The notes beneath the pieces are model-generated. The model saw only the letters and a program-made list of their open reading frames with translations. It was not told where the DNA came from and searched no databases. Positions 1 to 5,002 of a DNA stretch of 15,080 nucleotides are shown in pieces; position 1 is the stretch's first letter; the number at the start of each line of letters is the position of its first letter. The DNA is from an uncultured Gemmiger sp. (GTDB lineage Bacteria; Bacillota; Clostridia; Oscillospirales; Ruminococcaceae): positions 1 through 15,080 of the forward strand of contig CALWNS010000109.1 of assembly GCA_944382805.1 (NCBI GenBank). Reading direction: 5' to 3'. Made by a program: the position numbers and the translations under genes.

Positions 1-489
1 CGCCTGCGCCGCAAACCAAAGCAGCAGCAGCAAAAGCGCAGCGTCCAGCGGGAAAGAGGCCAGCCAATGGACCGCAAGCCCTTTGGCGCCGCCGTTCAGA
101 TACGCGCCGGCCGCGCACAGGCCCAGCATCACGCCCTTGGCGGAAAAAAGCACCAGCAGGCCGGCCGCGCCCAGGGCGCAGAACCCCAGCAAAAGGGCCA
201 GCGTCAGCTGCAGGCAGGCGCCGGTGTACAGCGATAGAAACAGTGTGCGCAGGCTTTCGTTTTGCCATGCGTCCGCGGCGCTAGCCGCCAGGGTCTGGCC
301 GTACCCCGCCTGCAGACGCCCGGCCGCGATGCCGCACAGGTACCCGGCCAGGAAAGCGCAGCCATGATCGATACGCCAGGCAGGGCTGCGGCGCGCCTCG
401 ACCGGGTTCCCGGCTGCGGGCCGGCGCTGCTTTTGCCGCACCGGCAGCCTGGCGGGCCAGGGCGGCGCAGCGGTTTTGGCGGCGCGCAT
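1..489 (-). CDS. SpoIIM-like membrane protein, C-terminus cut off by window edge
   Basis: This reading frame is open from an ATG at 489 to the left edge, giving 163 residues with no stop. The ATG overlaps the TGA of the upstream gene by one base (TGATG), so translation is probably coupled; a weak GCAGGTG lies just before it. Residues 1-40 are an Arg/Ala/Pro-rich, probably cytoplasmic tail. Hydrophobic segments follow at about 43-58, 84-116, 117-131 and 147-162. The pattern around 102-150 (small residues, then FSAKGVMLG, then NGGAKG and a late Pro) resembles the core of SpoIIM / PF01944, in which KG and a downstream proline are typical. In Bacillus, SpoIIM belongs to the SpoIID-SpoIIM-SpoIIP complex that remodels peptidoglycan during engulfment. 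The assignment comes from pattern resemblance only. It could be a SpoIIM-related membrane protein with another role, because its neighbours are housekeeping genes rather than sporulation genes. Confidence 0.55.
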   Translation of the reverse strand, partial: MRAAKTAAPPWPARLPVRQKQRRPAAGNPVEARRSPAWRIDHGCAFLAGYLCGIAAGRLQAGYGQTLAASAADAWQNESLRTLFLSLYTGACLQLTLALLLGFCALGAAGLLVLFSAKGVMLGLCAAGAYLNGGAKGLAVHWLASFPLDAALLLLLLWFAAQA

Positions 490-941
490 CAACGCACCTG
501 CCCGGTTCGTGCCGGCGCAAACAGGGCCGCCGCCGCGCCGCCGGCCGTGCCGCCCAACAGCAAAACGATCAGCAGCGACAGGTTCCGGCCATCCGCCTGT
601 GGGATGGAGCCGCCGGCCACCGCGGCCAGCAGCAGGCACAGGCAGCAGAACGCCCCGCAGGCAAGGCCGGCCAGCAGCCGGTACCGCGCCCAGGACCAGG
701 CCAAAACCAGGCCGGAAACAAACGCGCCGACTGCCGCCGCCAAACAGGCTGCCGGATACACCAGCGCCAGCGGCAGGTTTGTCTTTTCAAACAGCAGCGC
801 TGCCGTGCACAGCAGTGCCAGGCAGCTTGCCGCACCGCAGAAAAATCTCTTCAGGATGCTTTTCAGCGGGTGGGCAGACCCTTTCCCCTTGGCTGCCGCC
901 ATGCGGCCGGCGGCCGGCTTCCGCAAACGATGCTGCAACAT
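489..941 (-). CDS. TIGR04086-type four-helix membrane protein
   Basis: A 150-residue protein with a basic N-terminal tail (about residues 1-31) and four hydrophobic segments at roughly 32-52, 56-76, 88-110 and 120-142, rich in Ala, Leu and Gly. Size, topology and position directly after yajC fit the TIGR04086 family of uncharacterised Clostridia membrane proteins; no biochemical function is known to me. The ATG at 941 is preceded by a strong Shine-Dalgarno (AAGGGAGG) with 7-base spacing, which supports this start. That Shine-Dalgarno lies inside the 3' arm of a terminator-like hairpin (942-987), so expression may be limited by transcription termination or by occlusion of the ribosome site. 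The gene follows yajC by 75 bases and overlaps the next gene by one base, so it sits inside an operon. The membrane nature is clear; the family name is from recognition of pattern and context. Confidence 0.72.
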   Translation of the reverse strand: MLQHRLRKPAAGRMAAAKGKGSAHPLKSILKRFFCGAASCLALLCTAALLFEKTNLPLALVYPAACLAAAVGAFVSGLVLAWSWARYRLLAGLACGAFCCLCLLLAAVAGGSIPQADGRNLSLLIVLLLGGTAGGAAAALFAPARTGQVR

Positions 942-987
942 AAAAACGCCTCCCTTGCACGGTACAACCTATGCAGGGAGACGTTTT
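942..987 (-). terminator. Terminator-like hairpin that contains the Shine-Dalgarno of the next gene
   Basis: On the minus strand, AAAACGTCTCCCTGC (987-973) pairs with GCAAGGGAGGCGTTTT (958-943) to give about 15 pairs with one U·G and one bulged A, around a 14-base loop. A run of five T ends directly at the ATG of the TIGR04086-type gene. The shape is that of an intrinsic terminator after yajC, but the 3' arm also carries AAGGGAGG, the ribosome-binding site of the following gene. It may therefore act as an attenuator, a translational lock, or both. Which of these happens is inference. Confidence 0.6.
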
Positions 988-1016
988 ATCATTCGTTCAT
1001 GCAATGGGACGGCGCG

Positions 1017-1409
1017 TCATTTTTTCAGCGGCGCGCTGTCCTTCTTTTTGCCGGCGTCCGCCGCTTTGGCGTCCTTGTCCTTATCTTTGCCGGCGTCGCC
1101 ATCCAGCTTGTTCACCGAGGAGATCGCCGCGCGGCGGAAGCGGATCTTTACACGGTCGCTGGTGGTCTCTACCACGATGGTATCGTTTTTGCTGTCAATG
1201 GCGGCTACGCGCCCGACAACGCCGCCGATGGTGACGACTTCATCGCCCACATCGATCGAGTTGCGCATTTCAGCGTCCTTTTTCTCCTGCTTGCGCTGCG
1301 GGAGATACATGATCAGGTACATAAAGACGATGATGATAGCCATCGGCAGCAGCAGCGTGATCAGGCTGCCGGTCGTGCTGGCTGCAGTGGCCTCCAAAAA
1401 TTGAACCAT
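1017..1409 (-). CDS. yajC: YajC, accessory subunit of the Sec translocase
   Basis: A 130-residue protein with one hydrophobic segment (about residues 14-37), then the YLPQRKQEKK stretch and a small soluble domain containing GDEVVTIGGVVGRV (55-68), which is the YajC hallmark. YajC associates with SecD and SecF in the inner membrane and supports preprotein export; the fused secDF gene lies about 10 kb away at the right of this window. AAGGAG lies 8 bases before the ATG at 1409. The C-terminal 30 residues are an Asp/Lys/Ala-rich tail that reads like a low-complexity extension beyond the conserved domain. A promoter with a perfect -10 lies 38 bases upstream, so yajC can be expressed independently of tgt. 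Confidence 0.93.
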   Translation of the reverse strand: MVQFLEATAASTTGSLITLLLPMAIIIVFMYLIMYLPQRKQEKKDAEMRNSIDVGDEVVTIGGVVGRVAAIDSKNDTIVVETTSDRVKIRFRRAAISSVNKLDGDAGKDKDKDAKAADAGKKKDSAPLKK

Positions 1410-1447
1410 GTTACATACTCCTTATTGCAAAAAATAGGCATAAAAAG

Positions 1448-1476
1448 ATTATACCGAATTTCACAGCTCTGCGCAA
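1448..1476 (-). promoter_or_regulatory. Probable vegetative promoter of yajC
   Basis: On the minus strand, TTGCGC (1476-1471) is followed after 17 bases by a perfect TATAAT (1453-1448), about 38 bases before the yajC start and after the tgt stop. The -10 is ideal and the spacing optimal, but the -35 matches only the TTG half. It would act as an internal promoter of the tgt-yajC unit. Confidence 0.6.
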
Positions 1477-1520
1477 GAGTTTACGGCAAAAAAGTATAGG
1501 ATCCTTCCAAGATTTTCGGC

Positions 1521-2654
1521 TCAGATCCTTGTGTCCAGCAAGTGAACGTACTTGTCGTGGAATTGCCGGTAGGTCCCGGCGTCCAATTCCTCCCGGATGC
1601 GCTCCATCAGGCGGTTATAGAAATACAGGTTGTGCATCACGGCCAGCCGCATCCCCAGCATTTCGTCCGCTTTTTGCAGGTGGCGGATATACGCGCGGCT
1701 AAAACGGCGGCAGACAGGGCAATCGCATTGGGGGTCGATCGGGCACTCGTCCCGTTCGTATTTCAGGTTTTTGATGTTGATGATACCGCTCCAGGTGAAC
1801 AGATGCCCGTGGCGCGCATTGCGGCTGGGCATTACGCAGTCGAACAGGTCCACCCCGCGGTAGACTGCCTCAATGATATTGCCCGGCGTGCCAACGCCCA
1901 TCAGGTAGCGGATCTTATCTTTGGGCGCATAAGGCTCCACGGCGGAAATAATGTCGTACATGACCTCCGCCGGCTCGCCCACGGCCAACCCGCCAATGGC
2001 GTAGCCGTCCAGGTCATATTCGGCGATCTGCTTCATATGCGCAACGCGCAGGTCGCGGTAGGTGCAGCCCTGGTTGATGCCGAACAGCAGCTGGTCCGGG
2101 TTGACGGCTTTGCCCTCCTGCTTCAGGCGGGCAAGCTCCTGCTTGCAGCGCAGCAGCCAGCGGGCCGTGCGGGCGCAGCTGGCCTCGGCGTAGTCATGTT
2201 CGGCCGGGTTTTCCACACATTCGTCAAACGCCATGGCGATGGTCGAGCCGAGGTTGGCCTGGATCTGCATACTTTGCTCCGGCCCCATAAAGATCTTGTG
2301 GCCGTCCAGGTGAGAGTTGAAGGTCACGCCCTCCTCGGTGATATGCCGCAGCTTGGCCAGGCTGAAGACCTGGAACCCGCCGCTGTCGGTCAAAATGGGG
2401 CCGCCCCATCCGGTAAAACGATGCAGCCCGCCCAGGGCCGCCACCGTCTCATCGCCGGGGCGCAGGTGCAGGTGGTAGGTGTTGCAGAGCATGACCTGCG
2501 CGCGGATATCCTTCAGGTCAAAAGCGGACAGCCCGCCCTTGATGGCCGCAGCCGTCGCCACATTCATAAAGGCCGGCGTTTGCACCGTACCGTGTACGGT
2601 CGTAAATTCGCCGCGGCGGGCGGCTCCCTGTTGGTGCAGCAAGCGGTAAGGCAT
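1521..2654 (-). CDS. tgt: tRNA-guanine transglycosylase (Tgt)
   Basis: A 377-residue, full-length bacterial Tgt. The enzyme exchanges guanine-34 in tRNAs with GUN anticodons for a queuosine precursor (preQ1) or, in salvaging species, queuine. Visible signatures are the substrate-pocket TDSGGFQVFS with Asp90, FDEC with Asp144, GGLAVGEP (221-228), the nucleophile Asp272 in DLFDCVMPSR, and a zinc site CDCPVC (Cys310, Cys312, Cys315) plus His341. These positions are the E. coli ones shifted by about eight, so the enzyme should be active. AAGGAG lies six bases before the ATG at 2654. It is the first gene of a minus-strand unit with yajC, and the leader begins with a strong hairpin. No queuosine synthesis genes (queC, D, E, F) are in the window, so whether it uses preQ1 or salvaged queuine cannot be told. 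Confidence 0.97.
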   Translation of the reverse strand: MPYRLLHQQGAARRGEFTTVHGTVQTPAFMNVATAAAIKGGLSAFDLKDIRAQVMLCNTYHLHLRPGDETVAALGGLHRFTGWGGPILTDSGGFQVFSLAKLRHITEEGVTFNSHLDGHKIFMGPEQSMQIQANLGSTIAMAFDECVENPAEHDYAEASCARTARWLLRCKQELARLKQEGKAVNPDQLLFGINQGCTYRDLRVAHMKQIAEYDLDGYAIGGLAVGEPAEVMYDIISAVEPYAPKDKIRYLMGVGTPGNIIEAVYRGVDLFDCVMPSRNARHGHLFTWSGIINIKNLKYERDECPIDPQCDCPVCRRFSRAYIRHLQKADEMLGMRLAVMHNLYFYNRLMERIREELDAGTYRQFHDKYVHLLDTRI

Positions 2655-2689
2655 ATGTTTCTCCTTCGTGAATGCCGCCTAGCGACGGA

Positions 2690-2728
2690 AAACCAAAAAA
2701 CGAGCGGTGCCGGGACCCCAACACCGCT
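2690..2728 (-). terminator. Terminator-like hairpin at the 5' end of the tgt leader
   Basis: On the minus strand, AGCGGTGTTGG (2728-2718) pairs with CCGGCACCGCT (2713-2703) to give 11 continuous pairs (two G·U) closed by a GGTC tetraloop. CG and then six T follow. The first stem base falls about where transcription should start from the promoter at 2735-2764. It may be a leader attenuator or a 5' mRNA-stabilising hairpin. It does not match the preQ1 riboswitch consensus. Confidence 0.6.
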
Positions 2729-2734
2729 TTATAC

Positions 2735-2764
2735 ATTATACTGTATGGTGCCTGGACCTGTCAA
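2735..2764 (-). promoter_or_regulatory. Strong vegetative (SigA-type) promoter of tgt
   Basis: On the minus strand, a perfect TTGACA (2764-2759), an 18-base spacer and a perfect TATAAT (2740-2735) lie about 80 bases before the tgt start. Transcription should begin near 2728. It presumably drives tgt and, by read-through, yajC and the two genes that follow. Confidence 0.85.
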
Positions 2765-2817
2765 GATTGGGCGGCCAAGGGGCCGCCACGGCTCGATCCG
2801 GCCCGGCACTTGCGCGT

Positions 2818-2851
2818 AAAAAAGCGGGCCTTGCACAACGGCAAAGCCCGC
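2818..2851 (-). terminator. Intrinsic terminator of the rubrerythrin gene
   Basis: On the minus strand, GCGGGCTTTGC (2851-2841) pairs with GCAAGGCCCGC (2834-2824), 11 pairs with one U·G, around a six-base loop. Six T follow (2823-2818). It lies 13 bases after the rubrerythrin stop, so that gene is a single-gene transcription unit. Confidence 0.9.
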
Positions 2852-2864
2852 GATGGAAAACTGC

Positions 2865-3401
2865 TTATTTGAAGTAACGGTCCAGCAGGCCCTGCATACC
2901 GCGGCCATGGCGGGCCTCGTCCTTCGCCATCTCATGGACGGTGTCATGGATCGCATCCAGGTCGAGCTGCTTCGCCTTCTTGGCCAGGTCCATCTTGCCG
3001 GCGCAGGCGCCGCACTCGGCGTCCACGCGCATCTGCAGGTTCTTCTGGGTGCTGTCGGTCAGCACTTCGCCCAGCAGTTCGGCAAACTTGGCGGCGTGTT
3101 CGGCTTCCTCAAAAGCATAGCGCTTCCAGGCTTCGGCGATCTCGGGGTAACCTTCACGGTCTGCCACACGGCTCATGGCCAGGTACATACCGACTTCGCT
3201 GCACTCGCCGTTGAAGTTCTCGCGCAGGCCCTGGATGATATCCTCCGGCGCGTCCTTCGCAATGCCGACAACGTGTTCGGTGACGTAGGTGTTGTCCTTC
3301 TTTTCGATGAACTTGGAAGCGGGCGCCTTGCAAACCGGGCAGAACTCGGGGATGCTGCCCTCCGCAATATAGCCACAGACGGTGCAAACATACTTAGCCA
3401 T
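2865..3401 (-). CDS. Reverse rubrerythrin (peroxide/oxygen defence)
   Basis: A 178-residue protein with the domains in the reverse-rubrerythrin order: an N-terminal rubredoxin-like Fe(Cys)4 site (Cys6, Cys9, Cys21, Cys24), then a ferritin-like di-iron four-helix domain. Candidate di-iron ligands are Glu66, Glu69, Glu99 and His102 (ExxH), Glu129, Glu157, and Glu162 and His165 (ExxH). Members of this type in clostridia reduce hydrogen peroxide and oxygen to water with electrons from NADH via reductase partners, protecting an anaerobe in the cytosol. I chose the ATG at 3401 because GGAGGT lies seven bases before it and the family begins at this point; the in-frame codons upstream add nothing conserved. 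The gene stands alone between its own promoter and terminator. Several inverted repeats around the promoter suggest tight, probably oxidative-stress-related control. Confidence 0.93.
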   Translation of the reverse strand: MAKYVCTVCGYIAEGSIPEFCPVCKAPASKFIEKKDNTYVTEHVVGIAKDAPEDIIQGLRENFNGECSEVGMYLAMSRVADREGYPEIAEAWKRYAFEEAEHAAKFAELLGEVLTDSTQKNLQMRVDAECGACAGKMDLAKKAKQLDLDAIHDTVHEMAKDEARHGRGMQGLLDRYFK

Positions 3402-3426
3402 TTGTAATACCTCCGCATTGTTTATC

Positions 3427-3450
3427 ATTTTAAGACACGATCTTGTGTCA
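3427..3450. repeat. Operator-like site A in the rubrerythrin leader
   Basis: The plus strand reads TTTTAAGA-N5-TCTT (3428-3444), overlapped by a second inverted repeat GACAC-N6-GTGTC (3434-3449). The site lies just downstream of the predicted rubrerythrin transcription start. Its ATTTTAAGAC-N3-ATCTT pattern recurs exactly in site B at 3503-3520. A binding role is inferred from symmetry, repetition and position. Confidence 0.45.
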
Positions 3451-3457
3451 TGGATTT

Positions 3458-3486
3458 ATAATAGCACAGCAAATGACATTTGTCAA
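3458..3486 (-). promoter_or_regulatory. Strong SigA-type promoter of the rubrerythrin gene
   Basis: On the minus strand, a perfect TTGACA (3486-3481), a 17-base spacer and TATTAT (3463-3458) predict a start near 3451, about 50 bases before the ATG. The spacer contains a perfect inverted repeat CAAATG-A-CATTTG (3470-3482) that overlaps the -35 box, another possible repressor contact. Confidence 0.85.
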
Positions 3487-3502
3487 GGCAAAAAGCAAAT
3501 AT

Positions 3503-3524
3503 ATTTTAAGACGTCATCTTAAAA
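3503..3524. repeat. Operator-like site B upstream of the rubrerythrin promoter
   Basis: A perfect 8-base inverted repeat TTTTAAGA-N5-TCTTAAAA (3504-3524) overlaps the stop codon of the upstream membrane-protein gene and lies about 17 bases upstream of the -35 box. It shares ATTTTAAGAC-N3-ATCTT with site A. It could also form a weak AU-rich hairpin at the end of the upstream gene, but the stem is poor in GC and no good T run follows, so an operator is more likely. Confidence 0.5.
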
Positions 3525-4064
3525 CAATATATGCTTTGCCGCCTTTGTCCCCGTGCCGCTCCCCTGCGCCGCCCGCAGCGCGGGCAGCAGGGCCTTGGTG
3601 ATGGCATAGGTGACCGAGCCAACAGCGACCCCCGCGGCCATCAATACCGGCGCGTAGCCAAGCGCCAGGCGGTCGGAGAGGATACAGGCCGCCGCCAGCA
3701 GCTGCCCGGCGTTGTGGGCCAGGGCGCCGCAGACCGAAAAGATAAACCCGGTGACCGGCAGCGGAAGGGCCAAAAACACGCAAAAGACCGCAAACGAAAG
3801 CGCGCCCCCGGCAAGGGAAAGCAGGCCGGCCGTTGCACCGCGCACCGCGAAGGCAAACAGCGCCTTGAGCAGCACCAGCGCCAGGGCATGGCGGCGGGAA
3901 AGGCAGAGCACGGCATACATGACGACCACGTTCGAAAGCCCCAGCTTCATGGCGGGCAGCAGGCCGAGCGCCGGCGAGACGGCAGATTCCAAAAAAGAAA
4001 GCGCGATCGCCAACGCGAACAACACCCCCAACAGGGCGACTTCTTTTGCTTTTTGGCTGCGCAT
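3519..4064 (-). CDS. Gx transporter / HepI-like (PF07456) integral membrane protein
   Basis: A 181-residue protein with about five to six hydrophobic segments, beginning with a short polar head and then VALLGVLFALAIALSFLES. The stretch at 37-60 (PAMKLGLSNVVVMYA, then a Leu/Cys/Ser run) and RGATAGLLSLAGGALS (75-90) are typical of the family variously annotated as Gx transporter or heptaprenyl diphosphate synthase component I. The sequence looks like the substrate-binding (S) component of an energy-coupling-factor transporter rather than a prenyltransferase, and I see no DDxxD motif. Substrate unknown. GAGGAA lies about ten bases before the ATG at 4064, and a good promoter lies upstream. In related bacteria this family is often followed by a NusG-domain-II protein; here it stands alone, with the rubrerythrin unit downstream. 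Confidence 0.75.
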   Translation of the reverse strand: MRSQKAKEVALLGVLFALAIALSFLESAVSPALGLLPAMKLGLSNVVVMYAVLCLSRRHALALVLLKALFAFAVRGATAGLLSLAGGALSFAVFCVFLALPLPVTGFIFSVCGALAHNAGQLLAAACILSDRLALGYAPVLMAAGVAVGSVTYAITKALLPALRAAQGSGTGTKAAKHILF

Positions 4065-4098
4065 CGTACTTGTTTCCTCATAGCTCCGTTATATTAAA

Positions 4099-4127
4099 AG
4101 TATACGTCCGCACGCCCTGTTTGTCAA
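4099..4127 (-). promoter_or_regulatory. SigA-type promoter of the Gx/HepI-like gene
   Basis: On the minus strand, a perfect TTGACA (4127-4122), a 17-base spacer and TATACT (4104-4099) lie 35 bases before the gene start. A perfect 14-base palindrome GGCGCCCGGGCGCC (4132-4145) sits four bases upstream of the -35. Confidence 0.8.
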
Positions 4128-4186
4128 GCGCGGCGCCCGGGCGCCAAAACGATGAAATTTTACAGGATCCCGCGCATTTCTCCGCC

Positions 4187-4214
4187 ATTTTCCCCTTGAA
4201 ATGCGGGGGAAAAT
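4187..4214. repeat. Inverted repeat enclosing the -35 box of the acylation module
   Basis: ATTTTCCCC (4187-4195) and GGGGAAAAT (4206-4214) form a perfect 9-base inverted repeat with a 10-base spacer that begins with the TTGAAA -35 box. The repeat lies upstream of the predicted transcription start, so it should act as DNA, for example as an operator. I do not recognise it as a known regulator site. Confidence 0.5.
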
Positions 4215-4224
4215 AGTGTATCTT
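4196..4224 (+). promoter_or_regulatory. Probable promoter of the lipoprotein-MBOAT-DHHW module
   Basis: TTGAAA (4196-4201), a 17-base spacer and TATCTT (4219-4224) lie about 70 bases before the lipoprotein start. The two boxes match the vegetative consensus in five and four of six positions. The leader then contains a 7-pair GC hairpin, TGCCGCC (4238-4244) with GGCGGCA (4259-4265), ending 15 bases before the Shine-Dalgarno; no T run follows, so it is not a terminator. Confidence 0.6.
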
Positions 4225-4294
4225 ATAAGAGTATACCTGCCGCCAAATCTCGCTTTGCGGCGGCAAACTTATGCCAAGTAAAAGGAGAAATCCC

Positions 4295-4873
4295 ATGAAA
4301 AAGATTTTTGCTGTTCTGTGCGCCGCCTCGCTGGCGCTTACCCTGCTGGCCGGCTGCAGCAACGCCGCTTCTGCCAGCGGCTCCGGCAGCGATTCATCCT
4401 CTGCCGTATCTTCCGACAGCCAGGCGGACGCGCCCGAAACGGACGCGAGCGACCCCGCTTCCACCGAGACGGCGGACATGGCCAAGCTGGAAGCCATCGT
4501 GGCGGCCATCGAAGCGGTCAACGAAGTGCCGAACCCCATGGCGCTGGAGGAGTTCCAGCTTGAAAACGACCTGCTCCTGACGATGGACAACCTGCTGGGC
4601 TACAAGGGCGATGTGACCAATAACCAGGCGGATTGCGCGCTGGTGCTGGCCGTTCAGGCCAAAGAGGGCAAGGTCGACGCCGTAAAGAGCGAGCTGGAAG
4701 CCTACAAAGAGACGGCCAGCAGCAACCTGTACGCCGAGTTTGCCGACAAGGTCGCCAAAGCGCAGGACGCCCGCATCGTGGTGGACGGCAACTTTGTGGT
4801 GATGGTCATTGCCGGCTTGGAAGGCCCGGATTATTCCGTGATCGATACGGCGATCGAAGAAGCGCTGGCCTGA
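4295..4873 (+). CDS. DUF4358-like secreted lipoprotein
   Basis: A 192-residue protein with a lipoprotein signal peptide (MKKIF, hydrophobic core, lipobox LAGC with Cys21), so it should be anchored to the outer face of the membrane. A Ser/Asp/Ala-rich linker spans about 22-60. The C-terminal domain (about 62-192) begins with a helix, has a central GYKGDVTNNQADCALVLAVQ stretch (102-121), and ends with a VVDGNFVVMVIAG strand (162-174) and a helix. This pattern, and the position before MBOAT and DHHW genes, fits DUF4358, a domain of unknown function found in such clusters in Clostridia. The ATG at 4295 is chosen because AAAGGAG lies seven bases before it and it gives a proper signal peptide; an upstream in-frame ATG at 4271 has no Shine-Dalgarno. 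It leads the module, 129 bases before the MBOAT gene. A role as accessory factor of the acylation machine is inference. Confidence 0.75.
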   Translation: MKKIFAVLCAASLALTLLAGCSNAASASGSGSDSSSAVSSDSQADAPETDASDPASTETADMAKLEAIVAAIEAVNEVPNPMALEEFQLENDLLLTMDNLLGYKGDVTNNQADCALVLAVQAKEGKVDAVKSELEAYKETASSNLYAEFADKVAKAQDARIVVDGNFVVMVIAGLEGPDYSVIDTAIEEALA

Positions 4874-5002
4874 GTGCCGCGCCCGTAGATCGGGAAAAGG
4901 CAGGCCGCTGCCCGCCCTGGTTCGGGGTACTTTTTGTGCACCGGGCGCAAGGTCCGGCGCGGTCTGCTGTTTTATTGCTTACATTTGGGAGGAGGGCCGC
5001 CT

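Noticed and set aside
489..1016. A small Cys-rich (SCIFF-type) peptide and radical SAM maturase, which I recall being linked to TIGR04086 genes in some Clostridia
   Set aside because: No short ORF with closely spaced cysteines and no radical SAM CxxxCxxC protein is found anywhere in the window.
2655..2734. preQ1 riboswitch before tgt
   Set aside because: The leader hairpin lacks the short-stem, A-rich-tail preQ1-I pattern and no class II or III layout was recognised.
1542..2819. A 425-codon plus-strand open frame antisense to tgt
   Set aside because: Fully covered by a complete Tgt with all catalytic residues; no ribosome site or domain in the antisense frame.
3504..3524. Site B as an intrinsic terminator of the Gx/HepI-like gene
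   Set aside because: The stem is almost all A/T and is followed by mixed sequence rather than a T run; the recurrence of the pattern at 3427 fits an operator better.
4920..4950. Intrinsic terminator after the lipoprotein gene (CCCG/CGGG stem before a T5 run)
   Set aside because: Only four pairs with an eight-base loop and four bases between stem and T run; too weak to call.
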